Shown here: positions 50,655-58,114 of the stretch, piece by piece
Layout of the letters: every line of letters starts with the position of its first letter
Position numbering within the stretch: position 1 is the stretch's first letter
NCBI GenBank assembly: GCA_910585295.1
Contig: CAJUDE010000023.1
Span: 52,233 to 116,232 of the forward strand
DNA length: 64,000 bases
DNA from: an uncultured Lachnospiraceae bacterium
GTDB lineage: Bacteria; Bacillota; Clostridia; Lachnospirales; Lachnospiraceae
Direction of reading: 5' to 3'
Translations under genes and position numbers: made by a program
Notes under the pieces: model-generated
Database searches by the model: none
What the model was told of the DNA's origin: nothing
Seen by the model: the letters and a program-made list of their open reading frames with translations, nothing else

Positions 50655-51674
50655 ATGGACAGAAATATGCAAGGTTTTGGCATGATGATTAACAAACTGA
50701 AAAAGAACCCAAAAAGGATTGTCTTTACAGAAGGCAGCGACCCACGTATCTTAGAGGCCGCTTCCCGTCTGCTGGCTTCCTACTTCCTGACCCCGCTATT
50801 GGTAGGGAACAAGCAGGAGGTGGAAGACGCCGCTGAAGAACATGGTTACAATATCCGCGGCGCAGAAATTATTGACCCAGATAACTTTGAGAGCATAGAT
50901 GAAATGGCAGAAGCCTTATGCGAACTCAGAAAAAGCAAGAATATGCAGATGGACGAAGCGCGCAAGGTTTTAAAGCATGGCAATTACTTTGGCACAATGC
51001 TGGTAAAAATGGGCTATGCAGACTGCCTGTTAGGCGGCGCGACCTATACCACTGCAGACACTGTGCGCCCAGCCCTGCAGCTTATCAAAACCCGCCCAGG
51101 GAAGAATATAGTCTCTTCCTGCTTTATCCTGGTGCGTCCTTCCGCTACTGGGGAAAACGAAGTGATCGCCATGGCTGACTGCTCCATCAATATTAAACCG
51201 ACAGAGGACGAATTGGTGGATATTGCCATTGGCGCCGCAGACTGCAGCCAGCTCTTCGGCATTGAGCCAAGGATAGCATTTTTAAGCTATTCCACCCTCG
51301 GTTCTGGAAAAGGTGAAGATGTGGACAAAATGCACAACGCCGCCAAAAAAGCGAAGGCATTGAGGCCAGACTTGCCAATATCTGGTGAAATGCAGTTTGA
51401 CGCCGCGGTTTCCCCTCGTGTGGCACGCACGAAATGCCCGGATGACGAAGTGGCTGGACATGCAAATGTATTTATTTTCCCAGATATCAACGCCGGGAAC
51501 ATCGGGTATAAAATCGCACAGCGTATGGGTAACTTTGCCGCATACGGCCCAATCCTTCTGGGGCTGAATTCCCCAATCAATGACTTGTCCAGAGGGTGTA
51601 CTGCCGATGAGGCGTACTCCATGGCAATTATCACAGCCGCGCTCGTAGATGAAGTGAAAAAAGATATTGAGTAA
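50655..51674 (+). CDS. pta: Phosphate acetyltransferase
   Basis: The 339-aa enzyme converts acetyl-CoA and phosphate to acetyl phosphate, for ATP formation via acetate kinase. Characteristic parts are KRIVFTEGSDPRILEAASRLL, GGATYTTADTVRPALQLIKT, AFLSYSTLGSGKGEDVDKMHNAAK and FIFPDINAGNIGYKIAQR. AAGGAGG precedes the ATG. Unlike many Firmicutes, ackA is not immediately downstream in this window. Confidence 0.96.
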   Translation: MDRNMQGFGMMINKLKKNPKRIVFTEGSDPRILEAASRLLASYFLTPLLVGNKQEVEDAAEEHGYNIRGAEIIDPDNFESIDEMAEALCELRKSKNMQMDEARKVLKHGNYFGTMLVKMGYADCLLGGATYTTADTVRPALQLIKTRPGKNIVSSCFILVRPSATGENEVIAMADCSINIKPTEDELVDIAIGAADCSQLFGIEPRIAFLSYSTLGSGKGEDVDKMHNAAKKAKALRPDLPISGEMQFDAAVSPRVARTKCPDDEVAGHANVFIFPDINAGNIGYKIAQRMGNFAAYGPILLGLNSPINDLSRGCTADEAYSMAIITAALVDEVKKDIE

Positions 51675-51712
51675 CCAGGCAGGGAGGGCAGCCATCGCCT
51701 ATGCCTGAGGAC

Positions 51713-51800
51713 AAAGCGGACAAGTCCGCTTCCATTCCCCAAATCCCTCATGATTGGGGGATTTGGGCGCTTTGCCGCGCCGAGTGCGGCCGCTTATACG
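51713..51800. repeat. Palindromic GC-rich block downstream of pta
   Basis: AAAGCGGACAAGTCCGCTT hairpin, then a CCCCAAATCCCTCATGATTG palindromic block (pairing with GGGGATTTGGG) and a GCCGCGCCGAGTGCGGC stem. The first two modules resemble 45021-45068 before valS, so it may belong to the same repeat group. Confidence 0.55.
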
Positions 51801-51815
51801 ACATTTCCCTCGAAA

Positions 51816-51858
51816 AGGAGCCAAACGGCATTGCACTCCCGTTGGCTCCTATTTTTTA
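51816..51858 (+). terminator. Terminator of pta
   Basis: AGGAGCCAAACGG pairs with CCGTTGGCTCCT and is followed by ATTTTTTAT on the plus strand. Confidence 0.82.
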
Positions 51859-51942
51859 TCCCTCAAGGATTTCCCTTCCGCAACACTCTGCCCTGTCTTG
51901 CATATAATAAAGTAACCGATATGATTTCTAAGGAGCTTTACC

Positions 51943-52515
51943 ATGCAGACATCATGTAAATTAAGCAGTGTGGCAAAAAATTACCTAAACACCTTCCATT
52001 GCACCCTGGATGGAATGATCCAGGACATGACAGAGGCAGAACTGAACAACAGCATTTCTTATAATTATATTGCGCAGATGGTCCCGCACCACCAGGCAGC
52101 AATAGAAATGTCCCAGAACCTGCTGCAATACACTACCTTCATCCCCCTGCAGGACATTGCCTGCGGCATTATTGCAGAGCAGACTAAAAGCATTGAAACC
52201 ATGCAGGAAATTCAATGCGCTTGCGGGATGCGTAAAAACTGCAGCCAGGATTTGTGCCTATACCAGCGTAGGGTAGACCAAATTATGCAGCATATGTTCT
52301 CCAGCATGTCATCCACCCCAGACACAAACCAAATCAATGCGAACTTTATCCGGGAAATGGTCCCACACCATATGGGAGCCATTGAAATGTCCAAAACCAC
52401 GCTGCAATATGACATTTGCCCCCAGTTAAAGCCTGTGCTGGACGCAATCATTTCTTCCCAGCAAAAAGGCATCTGCCAAATGCGCCGGCTCCTTCACCAG
52501 CCAGGGTGCATGTAA
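51943..52515 (+). CDS. Tandem DUF305 protein (duplicated His-rich four-helix domain)
   Basis: The 190-aa protein holds two copies of the DUF305 signature: QMVPHHQAAIEMS at about 45-57 and EMVPHHMGAIEMS at about 138-150. Each is followed by a second helical half. DUF305 is a ferritin-like fold often found with metal-handling proteins, and the His pairs are candidate metal ligands. The usual signal peptide is missing, so it is probably cytoplasmic. Cys residues (CACGMRKNCSQDLC) are concentrated between the halves. TAAGGAG precedes the ATG. Confidence 0.82.
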   Translation: MQTSCKLSSVAKNYLNTFHCTLDGMIQDMTEAELNNSISYNYIAQMVPHHQAAIEMSQNLLQYTTFIPLQDIACGIIAEQTKSIETMQEIQCACGMRKNCSQDLCLYQRRVDQIMQHMFSSMSSTPDTNQINANFIREMVPHHMGAIEMSKTTLQYDICPQLKPVLDAIISSQQKGICQMRRLLHQPGCM

Positions 52516-52541
52516 AGCAACGCCACCGCGGCAAGGCGGCC

Positions 52542-53279
52542 TTATTCCTCTTCCGGTACAATAATGCTCCCTGCTTTTGTCAATGCCCTGGGCAATGCAT
52601 CTTTTGCATTCTTCCAGGGTTCCTCCTTGTAACGGTAATCATTCTTACAGATAAACCATTCCACGTCATCCCGCACCCGCTTGAAATTTTCCAGATAAAT
52701 TTCATTCAGCTTCTTAAGGAATGGCTCCAAATATTTCTTGTTCAGGTATCTTGGGGCCAGGCAGAATAAATCTTTATAATGGCTTGTGCAAAAGCCCTTT
52801 GATTCTGCAAACTGCCTGCGGAAATCCTCTTCCCTTTCATAGATGTAGAAAATTGTCATCAAATAACTTTCAAAGGTCTGATTGATATATCCGCACACAA
52901 AGCATGCGGCCTCCTGCCTTTCCACATATTCTACCACTGGGGAAGAAGGCTTCGCATTTTTCTTAAATATTGAATTGGGGGAAGGCAGAGGCGCCTTAGC
53001 GGCCTGTTCCAGTTCCTTTATGGTTTTGTCCATATGGGTCTTTAACATCAGCGCCAGGCCAATTTTGTTGGGATAGGCATACAAATCCCTTAAATGCTTC
53101 TGGCAAAACCCCTGCGCGTCGGTCTGCGCCCGGATATCCTCCTCCATATAGCTCGCCCCAGAGCCTATCGTATAATTAATAGCGTTTTCTTCCAGCTTCT
53201 GGTACATCGCGCAGACTGGGCATTCGCATCCCTGCCCAAAAGCATCCTGGATAGGGATGGTATATATTTTTTCTTTCAT
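52542..53279 (-). CDS. DUF6062-family protein with CxxC motifs
   Basis: The 245-aa cytoplasmic protein contains CECPVC near residue 20 and CFVC at about 125, suggesting two Cys pairs binding a metal. It also has GFCQKHLRDLYAYPNKIGLA and GFCTSHYKDLFCLAPRYLNKKY, two similar blocks in each half, which imply an internal duplication. I recognise it as the clostridial DUF6062 family, whose function is unknown. It converges with the DUF305 gene. Confidence 0.75.
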   Translation of the reverse strand: MKEKIYTIPIQDAFGQGCECPVCAMYQKLEENAINYTIGSGASYMEEDIRAQTDAQGFCQKHLRDLYAYPNKIGLALMLKTHMDKTIKELEQAAKAPLPSPNSIFKKNAKPSSPVVEYVERQEAACFVCGYINQTFESYLMTIFYIYEREEDFRRQFAESKGFCTSHYKDLFCLAPRYLNKKYLEPFLKKLNEIYLENFKRVRDDVEWFICKNDYRYKEEPWKNAKDALPRALTKAGSIIVPEEE

Positions 53280-53362
53280 GGCATATTCCTCTTTCCTGAT
53301 GAACTTTTACTATAATGATACACAGAAATTCCATAAGCTGTCAAGAAAACGCTGCTTCCCCT

Positions 53363-54154
53363 TTATACCTGCAAATTCAGGCCGCCCCCAATTGCCGTCT
53401 GCCTTTTGGCCGCATTTTTCTTTGCCTCCTCTTCCTTTATGGCTCCCAGCAGGTCCAAAATCTCTTTCCTGTCCAGGGAAACAATGCCATTTTTGGAAAA
53501 CGCCTCTTTCTTGGCTAAAATCTGCCGCGCCTTTTCTGGGACCGCCAGTTCAATTTTCTCATGCACCTTTTGCCCCTTCCGTTTTTCCTCCATCCGCTTT
53601 TCTAATTCCCTTATCTTTTCGGAAGATTTTTCCCTTGTCTTTTGAATCAGCTTATCAGCATTTTCCTCCGCCTCCTTACGGAGCTGCTTGTTCAGCTTGT
53701 CATCACGGACAGTATAGGCAAAATGGGTAAATTCCCCATTTTCATCCATATACCAATGGCTGGTCCGTTCCACACATCCTCCCAGTGCATTGTAATAGGC
53801 ATCCGCAGTTTTCTCTGCCCGCTCGATGTCTTTGATGGTCTGGGTAAATTTCTTTTCCGCCTGCGGGTCTTCCTGCATCCTTTTCAGAAGCATGGGGTTG
53901 ATGGCCAACACGCCGCCCCTCTTATCTTTTGCCATTGACAGGCTGCTCCCAATTTCTAACGTAAGGTAAGGCGCCTGCTTTTGCAGTTTCTTTAAATATT
54001 CCGAATTGCCCTGGGGTTTATCGGTTTCTGCCACTTCCCTTGCCAACTTTGTTTCCCCAGCTTTGGATGTTTCCTTTTTCTCCTTGCGGCCTGCGGCATC
54101 CTGCGCCATATATTGATTGTAATTGTGATAGCTGTTTATAATCTCCATTGCCAT
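53363..54154 (-). CDS. DUF6033-family protein
   Basis: The 263-aa protein is hydrophilic and helical. MAMEIINSYHNYNQYMAQDA starts it; LTLEIGSSLSMAKDKRGGVLAINPMLLKRMQEDPQ is a conserved middle, and a long Lys/Glu coiled coil (SEKIRELEKRMEEKRKG) follows. It fits DUF6033 of Lachnospiraceae; function unknown. GGAAGG precedes the ATG, and the start lies 2 bp after the BlaI stop, so the two genes are coupled. Confidence 0.72.
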   Translation of the reverse strand: MAMEIINSYHNYNQYMAQDAAGRKEKKETSKAGETKLAREVAETDKPQGNSEYLKKLQKQAPYLTLEIGSSLSMAKDKRGGVLAINPMLLKRMQEDPQAEKKFTQTIKDIERAEKTADAYYNALGGCVERTSHWYMDENGEFTHFAYTVRDDKLNKQLRKEAEENADKLIQKTREKSSEKIRELEKRMEEKRKGQKVHEKIELAVPEKARQILAKKEAFSKNGIVSLDRKEILDLLGAIKEEEAKKNAAKRQTAIGGGLNLQV

Positions 54155-54156
54155 AG

Positions 54157-54546
54157 TTATTCCTTCCCTTCCCGGCATTGCCCTAAAATCTCTTCTAATT
54201 CCTGAAACTGCTCCTGGGTCAACTCTGCGCTTTGCAGCAATGCCGCCATTGCATTTTTCCGGCTCCCTTCAAAATAGCTGTCCACAAACTTACGGCTTTT
54301 CTCCCTCTGGCATTCTTCTTTTGACTTAACCACAGAATAATGGTAAACCCTCAAATCATACTTATCCACCGTGTAGCTTAACACGCCTTTCTGGCACAGG
54401 CGATTAATCAGCACCCGAACCATCCGTGGGGACATGCCCTCCTTTTCCTTCATCTTTTGGATCACTTCCCTGGCTGTCAGGGACGTCTCAGCCGCCCAGA
54501 AAATCTCCATAACCAGCCATTCGCTCTGGCTTGGGGTAGTTTCCAT
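54157..54546 (-). CDS. BlaI/MecI/CopY-family transcriptional repressor
   Basis: The 129-aa winged-helix repressor has TPSQSEWLVMEIFWAAETSLTAREVIQKM and TVRTLLNRL-like VRVLINRLCQKGVLSYTVDKYDLRVYHYS. These proteins are normally removed by a BlaR1-type membrane protease. None is present here; the coupled gene downstream is DUF6033 instead. The TACAxATGTA-type operator is not obvious upstream. Confidence 0.88.
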   Translation of the reverse strand: METTPSQSEWLVMEIFWAAETSLTAREVIQKMKEKEGMSPRMVRVLINRLCQKGVLSYTVDKYDLRVYHYSVVKSKEECQREKSRKFVDSYFEGSRKNAMAALLQSAELTQEQFQELEEILGQCREGKE

Positions 54547-54651
54547 TCCTTTCCCTCCTCTCTCCCTCTTATGCTACATATCGGTGAAAATTTCATATTT
54601 GTTAATGTTTGTTTTCATTTTCTCCATTATTATGCAGTAATCCACCTGCAT

Positions 54652-55392
54652 TTACCAAAACAGAACGGACATGTTTGACCATACCAGAAATACGCCAGAA
54701 GCCATCAGCAGCCACACAACCGCCCGCCTAACGAACTGTTCACTGCATTTTCCTGTAAAAAATATCCCTGCCCCAAGCCCTGCCAGCATAAATGGCATCA
54801 GGCACAACGAGGTTTTACAGATTTCCCAGGTCAATATCCCAAGTTTGGCATACAAAAATACCCGAAATGTATTTTCCACCAGAAACACAATGCATAAGTT
54901 CCCACGGAACGCGCTGTTGTCCTGCGTGGTCCTCCCTACATAGGCGGCAAGCAATGCCCCAATCCCAAACAGGCCGCAGAGTAAGCCAGACAGAAGCCCT
55001 AATATGCCTAGCGCCACTGGAGAGCTTTTGCCCTTCTTCCCCGTCCCTTTTTGTTCCCGAACATAAAGTTCTGCCCCAATGCCTGCAACAGCAAACCCAA
55101 ATAAAATTTTTATCCACCCTACATCGCCATTTTTCAAAAGGAACGCCCCTGGGACGCTTCCTGCAACCACCATCGCTGACAAGGGCAGGCAGATTCTAAG
55201 GGACAATGACTTCCGCTCCCGGAAGGCTATCAATATGTTGGAAGGGTAGCCTGTCAGCAACTCCACTGGGGAAATATTCAGGTTGCTTTCCCGAAAGCTT
55301 AAAATCGTGCTGAATACCAGCGTATTGGCAAATCCACACATCCCCTTTACAAAATAAGCGCACAACACTGCAAAAACCATCCAAATATCCAT
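54652..55392 (-). CDS. TSUP-family (TauE/SafE) anion transporter
   Basis: The 246-aa protein has about eight membrane segments with repeated halves (MCGFANTLVFSTILSFRESN and LLSGLLCGLFGIGALLAAYVG) typical of the sulfite/sulfonate exporter family. The substrate is probably a sulfur-containing or organic anion. It has a leader of about 245 nt that contains a family-3 element. Confidence 0.85.
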   Translation of the reverse strand: MDIWMVFAVLCAYFVKGMCGFANTLVFSTILSFRESNLNISPVELLTGYPSNILIAFRERKSLSLRICLPLSAMVVAGSVPGAFLLKNGDVGWIKILFGFAVAGIGAELYVREQKGTGKKGKSSPVALGILGLLSGLLCGLFGIGALLAAYVGRTTQDNSAFRGNLCIVFLVENTFRVFLYAKLGILTWEICKTSLCLMPFMLAGLGAGIFFTGKCSEQFVRRAVVWLLMASGVFLVWSNMSVLFW

Positions 55393-55455
55393 CTTTTACA
55401 CCTCTTCTTTCCAACAGCAGCCTCTTTGCACAATACACAAGGGCATTTTTATTCC

Positions 55456-55638
55456 CTCATGCAATGAACCAGGCAGCCGCGCTCGCGCGGATATTTGGCG
55501 AATGCCGCGAGGGGCGCTGTGTGCCGACGGCACACGTTCAGCGCTGACCGAAACGGAGTGCAGGCCAAATCCCCCGCCCCTTGGGGCCGAAAGGACAAGC
55601 TAGGCCAGCCCCAGCTTGCTGCTGGGTATTTGACTTTT
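55456..55638. repeat. GC-rich structured element, family 3 copy 2 (in the TSUP leader)
   Basis: It shares GCGCGGATATTTGGCGAA (55485-55502), the CGCCCC-type stem and the end GGGTATTTGACTT with copy 1, and adds an extra hairpin (GTGTGCCGACGGCACAC, 55520-55536). It begins right after the TSUP promoter. Confidence 0.8.
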
Positions 55639-55643
55639 TACAT

Positions 55644-55672
55644 ATTGTACCACTGTCTGAACCATGTGTAAA
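55644..55672 (-). promoter_or_regulatory. Sigma-A promoter of the TSUP gene
   Basis: TTTACA, 17-bp spacer, TACAAT on the minus strand. Confidence 0.7.
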
Positions 55673-55677
55673 TAAAT

Positions 55678-55724
55678 TTTTACTAAATCTTTATTAATTA
55701 TTAATTAATTTTACTAAATCTTTA
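55678..55724. promoter_or_regulatory. Direct repeats upstream of the TSUP promoter
   Basis: TTTTACTAAATCTTTA occurs at 55678-55693 and again at 55709-55724, spaced 31 bp (about three helical turns). It lies immediately upstream of the minus-35, a position suited to an activator or repressor. Confidence 0.6.
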
Positions 55725-55773
55725 CTTCAAGGTGGATCTGGGATGCAAATCCATTGGCCCTGCCTATTTTCCC

Positions 55774-55927
55774 ATAAAAAAGAATGCGCACAGCGCATTC
55801 TCCGCGCGCGAGCGGATTGCATAGCAATAAATTCCCTCTCCGCGAGCTGCGCATAATTTTTATCTTATAGGAAATTTATACACTTTAACACTTCACAGTA
55901 ACACAGTATTTCCTATAAGATAAAAAA
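55774..55927. repeat. Intergenic palindromic repeat, family 2 copy F
   Basis: 154 bp nearly identical to 40632-40785. It comprises a GAATGCGC hairpin, the CGCGAG block and the inverted repeat TTATCTTATAGGAAAT / ATTTCCTATAAGATAA. It lies in the 607-bp gap between the TSUP and hydrogenase-like genes, which has no other gene. Confidence 0.9.
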
Positions 55928-55999
55928 GCGCGCAAAGCAAATGCCATGCGCGCGGACAAGCCCTGCCCCTATCTATGGAATTATTTTTAAATCTCCCAA

Positions 56000-57943
56000 T
56001 TAATCTACCACATCTTTCATCCGCTCCGCCAGGCGGTTCACAATTTCGTCCACCATCTCTGTCTGAGCGGCAATCTGCTCACTGCTTGCCGCTAAAGCGG
56101 AAGTCCCCTCATTAATGCTCTCTATATTCTGCACAAATTGGATTGTTTCCTCATCTAGTTTATGTATTGCAGGAACCAAAATCGCGCTCTGTTCTTTCCC
56201 AGTGGAAACTGCCTCTTTGGTCTGCTCCGACAAGTCTCTGACACGGTTTGCAATTACAGCAAACCCCCTTCCGGCCTCGCCGCTCCTCGCTGCCTCAATC
56301 CCGGCGTTTAATGCCAACATGCCAGTTTGGTTAGATATTTTAATGATATCTTCATTCATTACATCATACCCCTGCACTGCACCCACAACCTGCTGCATGG
56401 ATTCCCGCAGCATTTCCGTAAACCCGGACATCCCGCCTACTGCCTGGGCGATCCTTGTGGAGTCCTCTGCAGAAGCCTGGTTCCCTATCGCTAATTCCCC
56501 CATGGATGTCCTGATAAGCTGGAAATCAGAAATCACCTCTTCATATAATTCCTGTTTCCTCTTCTGGGATTCCCTTAATTGTTCTGTAATTTCCTGCATC
56601 CTGTCTTGTTCTTCCCGCAGCGCGTCTTTTTCATAATGCATGCAGTTTTCTTTCCGGTTCAGCCCCAATGCAATTGCCTCTGCCATCTGCCTGCAGCTTT
56701 CATATCCACAAGCCCCGCAATCTATCTCCCGCTTCTCCAGGCTGTCTTTCTTCATCTCCCCAAAACCTGCCTCTGCCTGCTGTTCGCTGACAGAAGCCGC
56801 CATATTCCGGCTCTGGTATTTACAAACAAAATCTTCTAGTTTTAATTCCGCAAACTGGGCGTTAAAGTTCTCCAGCCTTTTTTCACGCGTAACCCATTTG
56901 CCCCAAGGGCTTTTCTTATCTTTCTTCTTATCCTGCCTGTTGGATTTTGCCTTCTCCCTTTGGCGGTTTATCTCAAACAGCACATCGTCGTCTTCCGTTG
57001 CCCCTGGCTCCACGCCAGTCCCATGGAGGCATCCGTTGGAACAGTTCAATGCATCCACCATAAATGGGAGCTGCTTTCCGCTTTTCACCCGTTTTGCATA
57101 CCCTTTCAAAAAACGATATGCATGTTTCTCCCCTTCTACCTGGCGCACCATCACATCCTTCCCCAGGAAATGCTCTATATTTTCCTTAAGCCCCCCTGGC
57201 TGCGGGTATACGCTGCCCAGCCCATATTCCATCTCATCCACTGCATGGTAAGAAGACAAGTTCACATTCTTTAGCTTGTCCATCAGATGGGCGAACGTTA
57301 TATTATATGACACATACCTGCTGTTCTCAGGACGCATAATTTCTGATTTCTTAGCGATGCAGGGGCCGATAAACGCCAATTTATCTGTAATTTTTTGATA
57401 CTTTTTAGCATAAATTGCCGCGCACATCATAGGGCTGTGAATTGGGACAATGTGCGATATCAGTTCCGGCACAAATTTTTCAATATAATCTACAACGGCT
57501 GGGCAAGGCTGGGAAATGCCGCCCTTAAAGTTATGCCCTGTTATGTAATTCAAGTATCCCCAAGTCGTGATGTCCGCCCCAAAGCTTACGCTGATAATGT
57601 GGTTTACCCCAAGGCTTTTCAAATACCCAAGCACCCTGCCGTACTCTTTTGGGTAATTGGCAACAAATGCAGGAGCCACTAAAAGGCTGATAAGCTCCCC
57701 CTTTTTTAAGTCTGCAAAAAACTGTTCCGTGTCATCCCGAAAATCCCTTGCATGGTGGTGGCAGGCATCAATGCAGGCTCCGCAATGGATGCAGGCGTCC
57801 CCATTGACATAAATCAAATCCCTCCCATCCTGTCTCAGTGAATAATTTGCTTCAAAAACCGGGCATGCTGAAATACAGTGGTTGCAGCCAATACATTCCT
57901 CATTCGTGTAAACCAGACCAGAATTTAGCTTACCAGTATCCAT
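56000..57943 (-). CDS. Sensory [FeFe]-hydrogenase-like protein fused to a chemoreceptor signalling domain
   Basis: The 647-aa cytoplasmic fusion starts with a 2[4Fe-4S] ferredoxin domain (Cys 17, 20, 23, 27 and 51, 54, 57, 61). The H-cluster domain keeps all four cluster-ligand cysteines by alignment with known enzymes: Cys147 in SQPCPAV, Cys195 in GPCIAKKSE, and Cys301 and Cys305 in NCSNGCLHG. The proton-relay Cys next to the first ligand is Pro. A further Fe-S motif follows (Cys 409, 412, 417 and 434; CGACGYESC). Residues about 480-647 form a methyl-accepting signalling hairpin (QTGMLALNAGIEAARSGEAGRGFAVIANRVRDLSEQ). It would sense H2 or redox and pass it to the chemotaxis machinery. Confidence 0.9.
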   Translation of the reverse strand: MDTGKLNSGLVYTNEECIGCNHCISACPVFEANYSLRQDGRDLIYVNGDACIHCGACIDACHHHARDFRDDTEQFFADLKKGELISLLVAPAFVANYPKEYGRVLGYLKSLGVNHIISVSFGADITTWGYLNYITGHNFKGGISQPCPAVVDYIEKFVPELISHIVPIHSPMMCAAIYAKKYQKITDKLAFIGPCIAKKSEIMRPENSRYVSYNITFAHLMDKLKNVNLSSYHAVDEMEYGLGSVYPQPGGLKENIEHFLGKDVMVRQVEGEKHAYRFLKGYAKRVKSGKQLPFMVDALNCSNGCLHGTGVEPGATEDDDVLFEINRQREKAKSNRQDKKKDKKSPWGKWVTREKRLENFNAQFAELKLEDFVCKYQSRNMAASVSEQQAEAGFGEMKKDSLEKREIDCGACGYESCRQMAEAIALGLNRKENCMHYEKDALREEQDRMQEITEQLRESQKRKQELYEEVISDFQLIRTSMGELAIGNQASAEDSTRIAQAVGGMSGFTEMLRESMQQVVGAVQGYDVMNEDIIKISNQTGMLALNAGIEAARSGEAGRGFAVIANRVRDLSEQTKEAVSTGKEQSAILVPAIHKLDEETIQFVQNIESINEGTSALAASSEQIAAQTEMVDEIVNRLAERMKDVVD

Positions 57944-58114
57944 GACACAATTCCTCCATCCTGCTTCCCATTTCCTATTTTACCTATACTTTATATAAAT
58001 TTTATTCTTTTTTCCCTAAATTTGCAACCATATTTCCACATTTTTTGCCACTTTAGTTCCAAGGTTGCTCTGGCCCACTCTATGGCTGGCGCCATAGAAA
58101 TCCCCTGCCCAAGC

